Assembly: GCA_016866415.1 (NCBI GenBank) | Contig: VGML01000139.1 | Span: forward strand, 1 to 5,807 | Length of the DNA: 5,807 nt | Origin: Bacteroidota bacterium | GTDB taxonomy: Bacteria > Bacteroidota > Bacteroidia > Flavobacteriales_D > Crocinitomicaceae | Reading direction: 5' to 3' | In this document: piece after piece, positions 1 through 5,807 of the stretch | Position numbering within the stretch: the first letter of the stretch is position 1 | Layout: each line of letters begins with the position of its first letter | Notes under the pieces: generated by a model | What the model was told of the DNA's origin: nothing | Seen by the model: the letters and a program-made list of their open reading frames with translations, nothing else | Database searches by the model: none | Program-made: the position numbers and the translations under genes

Positions 1-1992
1 CCCAAAGGACTCATCGCCGAAGCAGCAAATAAAACAGCAATTTGGATTTTAAATAAAACTTTGCAGAGTATTCAATTGCGTGTAAATGAAACAGATAATG
101 ACGTTTTTAAAGATTATATTGATTACTTCAATGAATCCTTGCCAAAATCAATTTCACGAGCGAAATATTTTAACAACCTTTTTAATCCTGCCTTAAGTCC
201 GATTTTCAATAGTAATTTATCTCAATATGATCGAGATGTCCTGCTAAAGGAATTAGGAATTAACTCCATTGAAGACAGAAAATCGATTTTTGAAGCGCAA
301 CACAAAGCAATAAATAAAACTATTGAAAAGAAAGCCTTGGAAATTTTCATTTATTTAGGAGGTATTTCAGATGAATTTGAGAATTACTTAATTGCAGCTG
401 GAGATGGAAGCTATACCGCAGGTTTACTTCAGGAAAGAGAACGCGACGATGAAGGAAATTGGAACAATGGTTTACCAAAGGCTGTTGGCTTGTTTCCATA
501 CGACCTAAAAATTAAAGAAAATGAACTGGTTCCTGAACGAATATGCAATCGTGTGATGACTTTAGTTGGAAATGGCAAACAAACGAATTTGCACTTTGAT
601 GTTTGGGGATACAATACCAACCGACAAACGACCGTGGTTATTGAAAAAAATGGCTTTACCTATCATTTGTTTGGTTCGGAAAAAACACGTTTTTTATCTC
701 CTGATTCTAGTTTTTCAAAAGGAGTAACTTTCCAGAAAATAATTAATGATTTAAGTGGGAATACCTTTAATGAGCTTGAAAAAACAATCAAAGGTAAGAA
801 CGGATACAACGATCAAATCAAGGAAATCGATCGTCAACTTAGTGAAACTCTACTTTTAATACAAGAAAAAGAGGCTTCATACGGCGAATTGACAAAATCC
901 AATTTTAAAACAAAAAAACGTCCTTCTCGTGCTGCACGAAAACTAAAGAAACAAAATGAGGATCTTGGACCTACAAATATTACTCCAACTACGAAGTCCA
1001 AGCGAAAAGCACGAACAAAGAAGCAAGCTGATTTAGTTGAATTATATCAAATTTATGAGGCACTTGAAGTCGATAAAAAGAATCTGATCGAAGAGCGTCA
1101 ACCGTACTTGGAAGAATATGAATTGAAAAAAAAAGTGCTCGATAATTACAAGCAGCAAATGGGTTTGAAATGGATGAAGTACAAAGAAATTGATGGCTTT
1201 TATATTTTTGAAGATTCAAGCACTTTTGACATACGAACACAGGAATTTCTATTTCCAGCGTCAAATGACACCAGTAGTTTTGAAGTTCGTTTGATTTCTA
1301 TTCCAGATGATTTAATTGGGGAAACCTCTGATGAAGTCATGCTTCACATCAGTAAAATCGATGTTGAGCCTTTTTATGATGCCGATTTTAAAATTACTTT
1401 GAATGATGTATTTGCTTCAGATGACTTTGCTTTTAGTGGAAAAATTTTTCAAAATACGGATTCAGCAAAACTGAAACGATTCTTCAAACAATTTGAAAAG
1501 CTAAATCCACAAATTTCTTTCGAAATAAAAGGAAATGGCCTCGGAAAATGGGATGGCAAAAAGGTTGTCAAAGATTTTGAAGCCATTGAAGAAAGTGCTT
1601 ACCCCGGAACTACATCAGAAGAACGACTAAGTTCAAGATTAACAGATGAATATAAGCGATTACGAAAAACCGAACTTTTTTTGAAAGCAGATCGAAATAT
1701 CGCTATTAAAATTGAATCCTTTACAGATCCTGTAGTTTCAAATCTTATTCTTAAAAACGCCAAATTTCAAGATTTAGTCGAGAAGAAAAAATTATCAAAG
1801 AATGATATTTTGAGTGCATATCGCAGTGTAGCAGTTCTGAATCAGTTAAAATTTGAATTTCATATTCTTTGCAGTCAATACCTACCGCAAGATCGTGCCA
1901 AAATAATTATTGATAATTTCAATAGTTCCATTGAAAAATCGATGATTCAAGTTGGAAATGAAACATTACGAATGAAAGATTTTCGTTTTTAA
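1..1992 (+). CDS. Large uncharacterised protein with basic linker between coiled coils (5' end outside window)
   Basis: The reading frame is open from base 1 to the TAA at 1990-1992, giving 663 visible residues. A TTG at 61 could be taken as a start, but the 20 codons before it read as normal protein and the first in-frame ATG is only at 556. The true start therefore very probably lies left of the window. I do not recognise the family. From the N-terminal side, a helical, Asn/Lys-rich segment is followed by a globular-looking stretch with a GDGSYTAG loop (residues 134-141) and a LHFDVWGYN strand (197-205). Next come a likely coiled-coil helix (about 267-297), a strongly basic Pro/Thr-containing linker (303-341, including KSKRKARTKK), a second charged helix (about 343-385) and a mixed alpha/beta C-terminal half. 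No signal peptide or membrane segment is visible. The basic linker suggests nucleic-acid contact, but that is inference only. The gene converges on the helicase gene and shares 4 bp with it. Confidence 0.85.
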   Translation, partial: PKGLIAEAANKTAIWILNKTLQSIQLRVNETDNDVFKDYIDYFNESLPKSISRAKYFNNLFNPALSPIFNSNLSQYDRDVLLKELGINSIEDRKSIFEAQHKAINKTIEKKALEIFIYLGGISDEFENYLIAAGDGSYTAGLLQERERDDEGNWNNGLPKAVGLFPYDLKIKENELVPERICNRVMTLVGNGKQTNLHFDVWGYNTNRQTTVVIEKNGFTYHLFGSEKTRFLSPDSSFSKGVTFQKIINDLSGNTFNELEKTIKGKNGYNDQIKEIDRQLSETLLLIQEKEASYGELTKSNFKTKKRPSRAARKLKKQNEDLGPTNITPTTKSKRKARTKKQADLVELYQIYEALEVDKKNLIEERQPYLEEYELKKKVLDNYKQQMGLKWMKYKEIDGFYIFEDSSTFDIRTQEFLFPASNDTSSFEVRLISIPDDLIGETSDEVMLHISKIDVEPFYDADFKITLNDVFASDDFAFSGKIFQNTDSAKLKRFFKQFEKLNPQISFEIKGNGLGKWDGKKVVKDFEAIEESAYPGTTSEERLSSRLTDEYKRLRKTELFLKADRNIAIKIESFTDPVVSNLILKNAKFQDLVEKKKLSKNDILSAYRSVAVLNQLKFEFHILCSQYLPQDRAKIIIDNFNSSIEKSMIQVGNETLRMKDFRF

Positions 1993-3407
1993 TTCCCATC
2001 TTTTATCAATTCATCAGGAAAGCTCAATAAGTAGATTTTTTCAGTCGAACGAGTCAAAGAGGTATAAAGCCATTTCAAATAATTCGCGGTTTTCATTTCA
2101 TCGGGAATAAATCCATAATCAATGTATACGTGCGACCATTGTCCACCCTGTGCCTTATGAACGGTAACCGCATAAGCGTATTTCACCTGAACCGCATTGA
2201 AATATGGATTTTTTAAAATTAACTGGTAGCGTTTTTGCTTATTTCGTTCGTGTTGATAATCTTTCTCAACCGCAAAGAATAGTTCTTTCATCTTGTCTCG
2301 CGATAAATTCGGAGACTCCGCATCAATGGAATCTGTTAGCGCAATAATTTTCAAATCAGCTTCCTCGGGATAATCAATAAATGAAATTTCCAAATGCGTG
2401 AAATTGAATCCATACAATTGCTCGGATTTCAAAACGCGTTTCACTTTCACCAATTCACCATTGGCAATGAAACCGATATTTGATTTTGGATCTAACCAAT
2501 GGTAATTATTTTTTACAACCATTAAAATGTCTCCTCGCTCCAGCAACTCTTCCCGATACAAAATTCGATTTCGAATTTCATGATTCCATCTGTTCGCGCG
2601 CTTATTCGAAAGTGTCAATAAAATCGTTTCATCCATTCCAACCTCAGAATAAGAACTTTCCAATTGTTCTTTCAATTCCAACCCAGTTATTCGAATCGTT
2701 TGTTTTGAATCCGTTTGAACAATCAAAGGAGTTTGATAATCTTGAAGTGTCCGTAAATAAGATGCATTGGCTAAAACTGACGATTGATTATCTATACGAA
2801 CAACTTCTGAAAGTGTTGATTGAATGACATTCAGTTTTGAATAATGCGTCTTCAAATAATCAACTGACAAAGCTGGAGAATCTTCTTGTCCAACAGGCGG
2901 CAACTGACCTCGATCGCCGAGCACAATCAATTTACATTTATCACCAGAATAAACGTAATTCAACAAATCTTCAAGTAGATTAATACCTTCATTGGCATCC
3001 GTTCCTCCAATCATGGACGCTTCATCAACGAAAAAGAAGGTGTTCTTATATAAATTTTTAGCTAACGTAACTTTTTGTCCAACGACTTCATTTCCTGAGA
3101 AATAGATTTGTTTGTGAATGGTAAAAGCAGGTTCATTTGCAAAATTAGCCAAAACTTTTGCCGCTCTTCCAGTTGGAGCCAGCAAGCGCGTTTTGATTCG
3201 ATTCGCTTTAAGTGTTTTAACGATGGCTGCAATCAAAGAAGATTTTCCTGTTCCCGCATAACCCGATAAAAGAAACAAATCAAAACGATTTTCCGAAAAC
3301 AAAAATTGACAAAACAAACCAATAGTTGAAGCTTGATTATTAGTTGGAACAAAACCTAAATTCGTAACAATACCCGACACAATTTCCTTTTGATTTCCCA
3401 ACTCCAT
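1989..3407 (-). CDS. RecD/Pif1-like superfamily 1B ATP-dependent DNA helicase
   Basis: This 472-residue protein has the ordered motifs of a 5'-3' SF1B helicase of the RecD/Pif1/Dda group. They are Walker A GYAGTGKS (49-56), motif Ia LLAPTGRAAKVL (75-86), Walker B FFVDEASMI with DEAS at 128-131, motif III LGDRGQLPPVG (163-173), a LSEVVRID segment (199-206), LSNKRANRWN (266-275), motif V AVTVHKAQGGQW (413-424) and motif VI YTSLTRSTEK (448-457). Every catalytic position looks intact. The C-terminal motifs match the UvrD_C_2-type domain. It is much shorter than a RecBCD RecD or RecD2 and lacks their long N-terminal region, so it is the compact stand-alone form that is common in Bacteroidota. The expected role is ATP-driven unwinding of DNA with a 5' single-stranded tail in repair or recombination; the exact pathway is unknown. 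The ATG at 3407 leaves about 48 residues before Walker A, as usual. No gene lies within 98 bp upstream on this strand, so it appears to be transcribed alone. No Bacteroidota-type promoter is obvious for it. Confidence 0.93.
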   Translation of the reverse strand: MELGNQKEIVSGIVTNLGFVPTNNQASTIGLFCQFLFSENRFDLFLLSGYAGTGKSSLIAAIVKTLKANRIKTRLLAPTGRAAKVLANFANEPAFTIHKQIYFSGNEVVGQKVTLAKNLYKNTFFFVDEASMIGGTDANEGINLLEDLLNYVYSGDKCKLIVLGDRGQLPPVGQEDSPALSVDYLKTHYSKLNVIQSTLSEVVRIDNQSSVLANASYLRTLQDYQTPLIVQTDSKQTIRITGLELKEQLESSYSEVGMDETILLTLSNKRANRWNHEIRNRILYREELLERGDILMVVKNNYHWLDPKSNIGFIANGELVKVKRVLKSEQLYGFNFTHLEISFIDYPEEADLKIIALTDSIDAESPNLSRDKMKELFFAVEKDYQHERNKQKRYQLILKNPYFNAVQVKYAYAVTVHKAQGGQWSHVYIDYGFIPDEMKTANYLKWLYTSLTRSTEKIYLLSFPDELIKDGN

Positions 3408-3431
3408 ATCCTACTTTATCTTTCCGATTGA

Positions 3432-3465
3432 TTTGATTATCATAAAATTAATTATACTAGCTTTG
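3432..3465 (+). promoter_or_regulatory. Bacteroidota-type sigma-A promoter for the DUF3822-rsmD-coaD operon
   Basis: TTTG at 3432-3435 (the -33 element) is followed after 22 nt by TAGCTTTG at 3458-3465, an exact match to the TAnnTTTG -7 element of Bacteroides and Flavobacterium. Transcription would start near 3471-3475, leaving an A/T-rich leader of roughly 30-35 nt before the ATG at 3506. The site lies in the only sizeable intergenic gap of the window, in the right place to serve the rightward operon. The leader has no good Shine-Dalgarno sequence, which is normal in this phylum. The start site itself is inferred. Confidence 0.72.
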
Positions 3466-3505
3466 TATCGGTATAAATTCATCCCTTTTTAGGATTTAAA
3501 TTAAT

Positions 3506-4243
3506 ATGTCGCAACTTCTAAATTTGGTTTTTGATTCTTCAAACGTAAGGCTTTTTCGATCTAATGCTGGAAATTCGGTGCTACTTGATGAAATTAAAAT
3601 TGAATCTTCGGCGTTTTTTTTCTTAGAAAATTTAAAGGAACTCATACGTAAGAACCACCAACATCCTGAATTAATTCGAATTTATTTTAGTCCCGAGAAA
3701 TACACGTTGATTCCTTCGTCCGTTTTTTTACCAAGTAAAACTGCAGATTATTTTCAATTGAATTTTGAAGCAAATAACTCTGAAAACAAGATTTTATCTG
3801 AATCTATTTTACCAATTGGTGCAGTCGTTGTTTATTCAATTCCAAGTTGGATTCTTGATTTAAAGAACGAGATAAATGCTTTTGGTGACGTGAAGACAAT
3901 TTTAGGAAGGAATCTCATCATTCAAAACGAAAATAAATCACTTAACCTAATAACATGTTCAATCGAAAATGATAAAATGGATGTGTTAGTTAAATCGAGT
4001 GGTAAGTTGTTGTTAGCGAATCAATATGAGGTTCAAAATGAGGAAGATGTGATTTACTTCTTGCTTTCGATAGTTCAGAAATTAAATTTACTTTCATCAG
4101 CTTCTCTTCGATTATACAGTAATTCGGTAAAAATTAATTTAGATCGATTCAATTCAATTTTTGGCTCCATTCAAGAGTTAAGTGAATTATCAATCGAACA
4201 AATGGACAATAATATTTACTTTAATTCAATGCTGTGCGCATAA
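3506..4243 (+). CDS. DUF3822 family protein, first gene of the rsmD-coaD operon
   Basis: This 245-residue soluble protein has no signal peptide or membrane helix. I assign it to DUF3822, a Bacteroidota family typically encoded just before rsmD. The length fits, and so do several features: a YTLIP segment followed by a phenylalanine/leucine run (66-76), VVYSIPSWIL in mid-protein (108-117), a NEEDVIYFLL helix (178-187), and a C-terminus ending in LCA that overlaps the start of rsmD. The molecular function is not known to me. Position alone suggests a role linked to ribosome maturation or growth, but that is inference. The ATG at 3506 is about 40 nt downstream of the promoter's -7 element. The gene overlaps rsmD by 10 bp, so the two are likely translationally coupled. 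Confidence 0.85.
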   Translation: MSQLLNLVFDSSNVRLFRSNAGNSVLLDEIKIESSAFFFLENLKELIRKNHQHPELIRIYFSPEKYTLIPSSVFLPSKTADYFQLNFEANNSENKILSESILPIGAVVVYSIPSWILDLKNEINAFGDVKTILGRNLIIQNENKSLNLITCSIENDKMDVLVKSSGKLLLANQYEVQNEEDVIYFLLSIVQKLNLLSSASLRLYSNSVKINLDRFNSIFGSIQELSELSIEQMDNNIYFNSMLCA

Positions 4244-4788
4244 TCAGGGGATTTCTAAAAGGTAAACGTTTTTCGACACCACCTAATTTTCCTTCAAGGC
4301 CTACAACCGATTTTGCGAAGGAAGGGCTTTTTAATGTATTGGAAAATCAACTTGATTTCGAAGAAAAAAAAGTGTTGGACTTGTGTGCTGGGACAGGAAA
4401 TATTTCATTTGAATTTATTTCGAGAGGCGTTGCCAGTTTATTGGCTGTAGATAGTAATCCGAGGTGCATTCAATTTTTACGAAGTAACATCAAACAGTTG
4501 GGAATTGATGCGCAAATGAATTGCTACAAATCTGATTGTATTGTTTATTGTAAGAATGCCCCTGAGAAATTTGATATAATTTTTTCCGATCCACCGTTTC
4601 ATTTAAAATTTCACGAACAACTGGTTCAGCAAATTTTTGATAAACAATTACTCAACGAAAATGGAATTCTGATTATCGAACACGGAAAACAAACAAAATT
4701 GGAAAATTTGAAAGGCTTCAAGTTTTGTCGTAATTTTGGAAATGTCTATTTCAGTTTTTTTGAACAAATTTTAGAGGCGAATGACTAA
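4234..4788 (+). CDS. rsmD: RsmD-type 16S rRNA (guanine(966)-N2)-methyltransferase
   Basis: This 184-residue class I SAM-dependent methyltransferase is expected to methylate N2 of 16S rRNA G966 (E. coli numbering) during assembly of the small ribosomal subunit. The diagnostic N-terminus MRIIRGFLKGKRF is followed by RPTTDFAKEGLFN (22-34), the form typical of Bacteroidota RsmD. The SAM-binding motif I is VLDLCAGTGN (47-56), an acidic residue closes the second strand (D73), and the catalytic motif IV is DPPF (119-122). Length is close to the family norm (E. coli about 198). The start is GTG at 4234, fixed by the conserved MRII opening and lying inside the last codons of the DUF3822 gene. The 3' end overlaps coaD by 8 bp. 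The rsmD-coaD adjacency is known from distant phyla (for example ylbH-coaD in Bacillus), which supports both calls. Confidence 0.95.
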   Translation: MRIIRGFLKGKRFSTPPNFPSRPTTDFAKEGLFNVLENQLDFEEKKVLDLCAGTGNISFEFISRGVASLLAVDSNPRCIQFLRSNIKQLGIDAQMNCYKSDCIVYCKNAPEKFDIIFSDPPFHLKFHEQLVQQIFDKQLLNENGILIIEHGKQTKLENLKGFKFCRNFGNVYFSFFEQILEAND

Positions 4789-5239
4789 AAAAGGATTGTT
4801 TCCAGGCTCGTTTGATCCATTTACCAAAGGTCACGAAGGTGTTGTTTTAAAGTCGCTTTCACTTTTCGATGAGGTGATTATTGGAATCGGAATTAACAGT
4901 CGAAAAAACTATTTATTCGATTTGAATAAACGAATTGATCACATCTCCTCGTTATTCAAAGAATTTCCGCAGATAAGCATACAAACATATCAAAAGTTAA
5001 CAGTCGATTTTTGTAAGGATATTGATGCTTCTCATATCATTCGTGGACTTCGTGATTCGAAAGATTTTGAATATGAAAAATCAATAGCGCATATGAATCA
5101 GGCGATTTCAGGTATCGATACGGTTTTCTTTTTGACAAGTCAGGAGCACGGAGCTATTAATTCTTCCATCATCCGAGAAATGCATTTGAATCAGGCAGAC
5201 ATTTCACCATTTGTAACTTCGCCAGAATTGCTCGTTTAA
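4781..5239 (+). CDS. coaD: Phosphopantetheine adenylyltransferase (PPAT)
   Basis: This 152-residue cytoplasmic enzyme carries out the fourth step of coenzyme A synthesis: 4'-phosphopantetheine + ATP gives dephospho-CoA + pyrophosphate. The nucleotidyltransferase signature GSFDPFTKGH (9-18) contains the T/HxGH-type motif ending in H18. The family's phosphate-binding RGLR (88-91) is followed by DFEYEKSIAHMN (95-106). The C-terminal ATP-binding INSSIIRE (126-133) corresponds to ISSSxxxE, with Asn in place of the first Ser. Length is close to the usual 155-165. The ATG at 4781 overlaps the last 8 bp of rsmD, and the resulting N-terminus (MTKKGLFPGSFDP) is standard, so the start is secure. AGAGG at 4773-4777 lies only 3 nt before the ATG, too close for a typical ribosome binding site. 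Expression is expected to depend on the operon promoter upstream of the DUF3822 gene. Confidence 0.97.
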   Translation: MTKKGLFPGSFDPFTKGHEGVVLKSLSLFDEVIIGIGINSRKNYLFDLNKRIDHISSLFKEFPQISIQTYQKLTVDFCKDIDASHIIRGLRDSKDFEYEKSIAHMNQAISGIDTVFFLTSQEHGAINSSIIREMHLNQADISPFVTSPELLV

Positions 5240-5267
5240 TTTGGTATCATTTGTGATAAACTTCAAT

Positions 5268-5807
5268 ATGCATTTTAAAAATCCTGTATTAATCTTTTTA
5301 TTCTTTGTTGTTTTTGGCCAAACACATGGACAGTCAATTATCAAAGGACGGACAGAATTCAAAACGGATTTAATTGATGTTTATGAAGTATCTGACTACA
5401 TTACAAATACAGAAAAAAAACTACTAACAGTCTCCGTTGATTCCAATGGGATTTTTGCATTCAATTTACCTGTTAATTCCATTAAAAAAATAATACTTAG
5501 GGATAAAAAACACTTCAGTTGGATGTACGTTCAACCAAAATCGAGGTACTTCATTCAGCTTTCTAATGATGGATCGACATCTAGTTTTTTAAAAGACAAT
5601 GAAATAGAAATGGAGTTTTTCTATTTGGACAGCAATGATATCAACTATAAAATTTTAGGATTTGAAGCTTGGATGGATTCTGAAATTGCAGACCTTTTTG
5701 TTTTGAAAGATGCGCAACAAGCCGAATTCATCAAACGAGTTAGAAATTTCAAGAATGATGTTTCAATTGAATATGAGCAAGATACTTCTATTTATTTTCG
5801 TGAATAT
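5268..5807 (+). CDS. Secreted protein, possible N-terminal part of a TlpA-like thioredoxin-fold protein (3' end outside window)
   Basis: The frame is open from ATG 5268 to the window edge, giving 180 residues with no stop. Residues 1-22 form a clear Sec signal peptide: a short basic start (MHFK), a hydrophobic core VLIFLFFVVFG (7-17), and THG-Q with probable cleavage after G21. No lipobox cysteine is present, so the product should be periplasmic or exported rather than a lipoprotein. The mature part begins with beta-rich sequence, including IFAFNLP and a SRYFIQL segment. It then turns helical, with SNDINYKILGFE (122-133) and a charged helix. This resembles the N-terminal domains that precede thioredoxin domains in Bacteroidota TlpA-like proteins. 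The CxxC part, if present, would lie beyond the window, so the assignment is tentative. TTG 5241 and GTG 5253 are in-frame alternatives, but ATG gives the better signal peptide. It starts 28 bp after coaD with no terminator between, so read-through from the operon is likely. Confidence 0.8.
   Translation, partial: MHFKNPVLIFLFFVVFGQTHGQSIIKGRTEFKTDLIDVYEVSDYITNTEKKLLTVSVDSNGIFAFNLPVNSIKKIILRDKKHFSWMYVQPKSRYFIQLSNDGSTSSFLKDNEIEMEFFYLDSNDINYKILGFEAWMDSEIADLFVLKDAQQAEFIKRVRNFKNDVSIEYEQDTSIYFREY

Noticed and set aside
1203..1210. TATTTTTG, another match to TAnnTTTG inside the left gene
   Set aside because: Internal to a long open frame with no gene start behind it on this strand. Expected by chance at this base composition.
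429..1264. Two minus-strand open frames (429-620 and 989-1264) inside the left gene
   Set aside because: Both are antisense to a continuous, protein-like plus-strand frame and their translations look non-natural. Shadow frames.
1970..1990. Possible intrinsic terminator at the end of the left gene: GAATGAAA / TTTCGTTT around a GAT loop, then T residues
   Set aside because: The stem is only 8 bp, with two G-T wobbles and a single G-C pair, and lies within the coding end. Too weak to call in such AT-rich DNA.
2480..2827. 115-codon open frame on the plus strand inside the helicase gene
   Set aside because: Fully antisense to a gene with intact helicase motifs, with no promoter or recognisable domain. 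A shadow frame.
3451..3456. TATAAT on the minus strand upstream of the helicase gene
   Set aside because: It looks like an E. coli -10 box, but the Bacteroidota primary sigma factor uses TAnnTTTG, and no suitable -35 element is found at the proper distance.
3481..3495. ATCC...GGAT small hairpin in the operon leader
   Set aside because: Only a 4-bp stem, with flanks that do not extend the pairing. No riboswitch-like structure is evident.
3519..3526. TAAATTTG, matching the -7 element TAnnTTTG
   Set aside because: It lies inside the DUF3822 coding sequence and has no TTTG/TTG at the right distance upstream. A chance match.
1..5807. A defence system built from the unknown protein and the RecD-like helicase
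   Set aside because: The two genes are convergent rather than an operon, the helicase is a compact housekeeping-type form, and no nuclease, sensor or mobility gene accompanies them.

Overview
This is an AT-rich window (about one third G+C by eye) from a member of the Bacteroidota, most likely order Flavobacteriales. Three things support that. It carries a DUF3822 protein, a family essentially confined to this phylum. It has a TTTG-N22-TAGCTTTG promoter, which is the Bacteroidota primary sigma factor pattern. Its start codons mostly lack a well-placed Shine-Dalgarno sequence. A Fluviicola/Crocinitomicaceae-type genome would fit, but the genus cannot be fixed from the sequence alone.

Layout. 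Positions 1-1992 (+) hold the 3' part of a large gene of unknown function that enters from beyond the left edge. Its product has a lysine/arginine-rich linker between two predicted coiled-coil helices. It converges on a RecD/Pif1-like superfamily 1B DNA helicase gene (3407-1989, -), and the two stop codons share the palindrome TTAA. A 98-bp divergent intergenic region (3408-3505) follows, with one clear promoter facing right. That promoter drives a tightly packed run: DUF3822 protein (3506-4243), RsmD-type 16S rRNA m2G966 methyltransferase (4234-4788) and phosphopantetheine adenylyltransferase CoaD (4781-5239). These genes overlap by 10 and 8 bp, so they are almost certainly co-transcribed. 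After a 28-bp gap comes a secreted protein (5268 to beyond the right edge) with a clear signal peptide, possibly the N-terminal part of a TlpA-like thioredoxin-fold protein.

How the genes relate. The rsmD-coaD pairing is an old, cross-phylum neighbourhood (rRNA modification plus coenzyme A synthesis), with the DUF3822 gene as the Bacteroidota-specific leader. The helicase is a stand-alone housekeeping-type DNA repair/recombination enzyme. No mobile element, CRISPR array, RNA gene, toxin-antitoxin pair or recognisable defence system is visible. Most of the window is ordinary chromosomal core. The real unknowns are the large left-hand protein and, to a lesser degree, the function of DUF3822.
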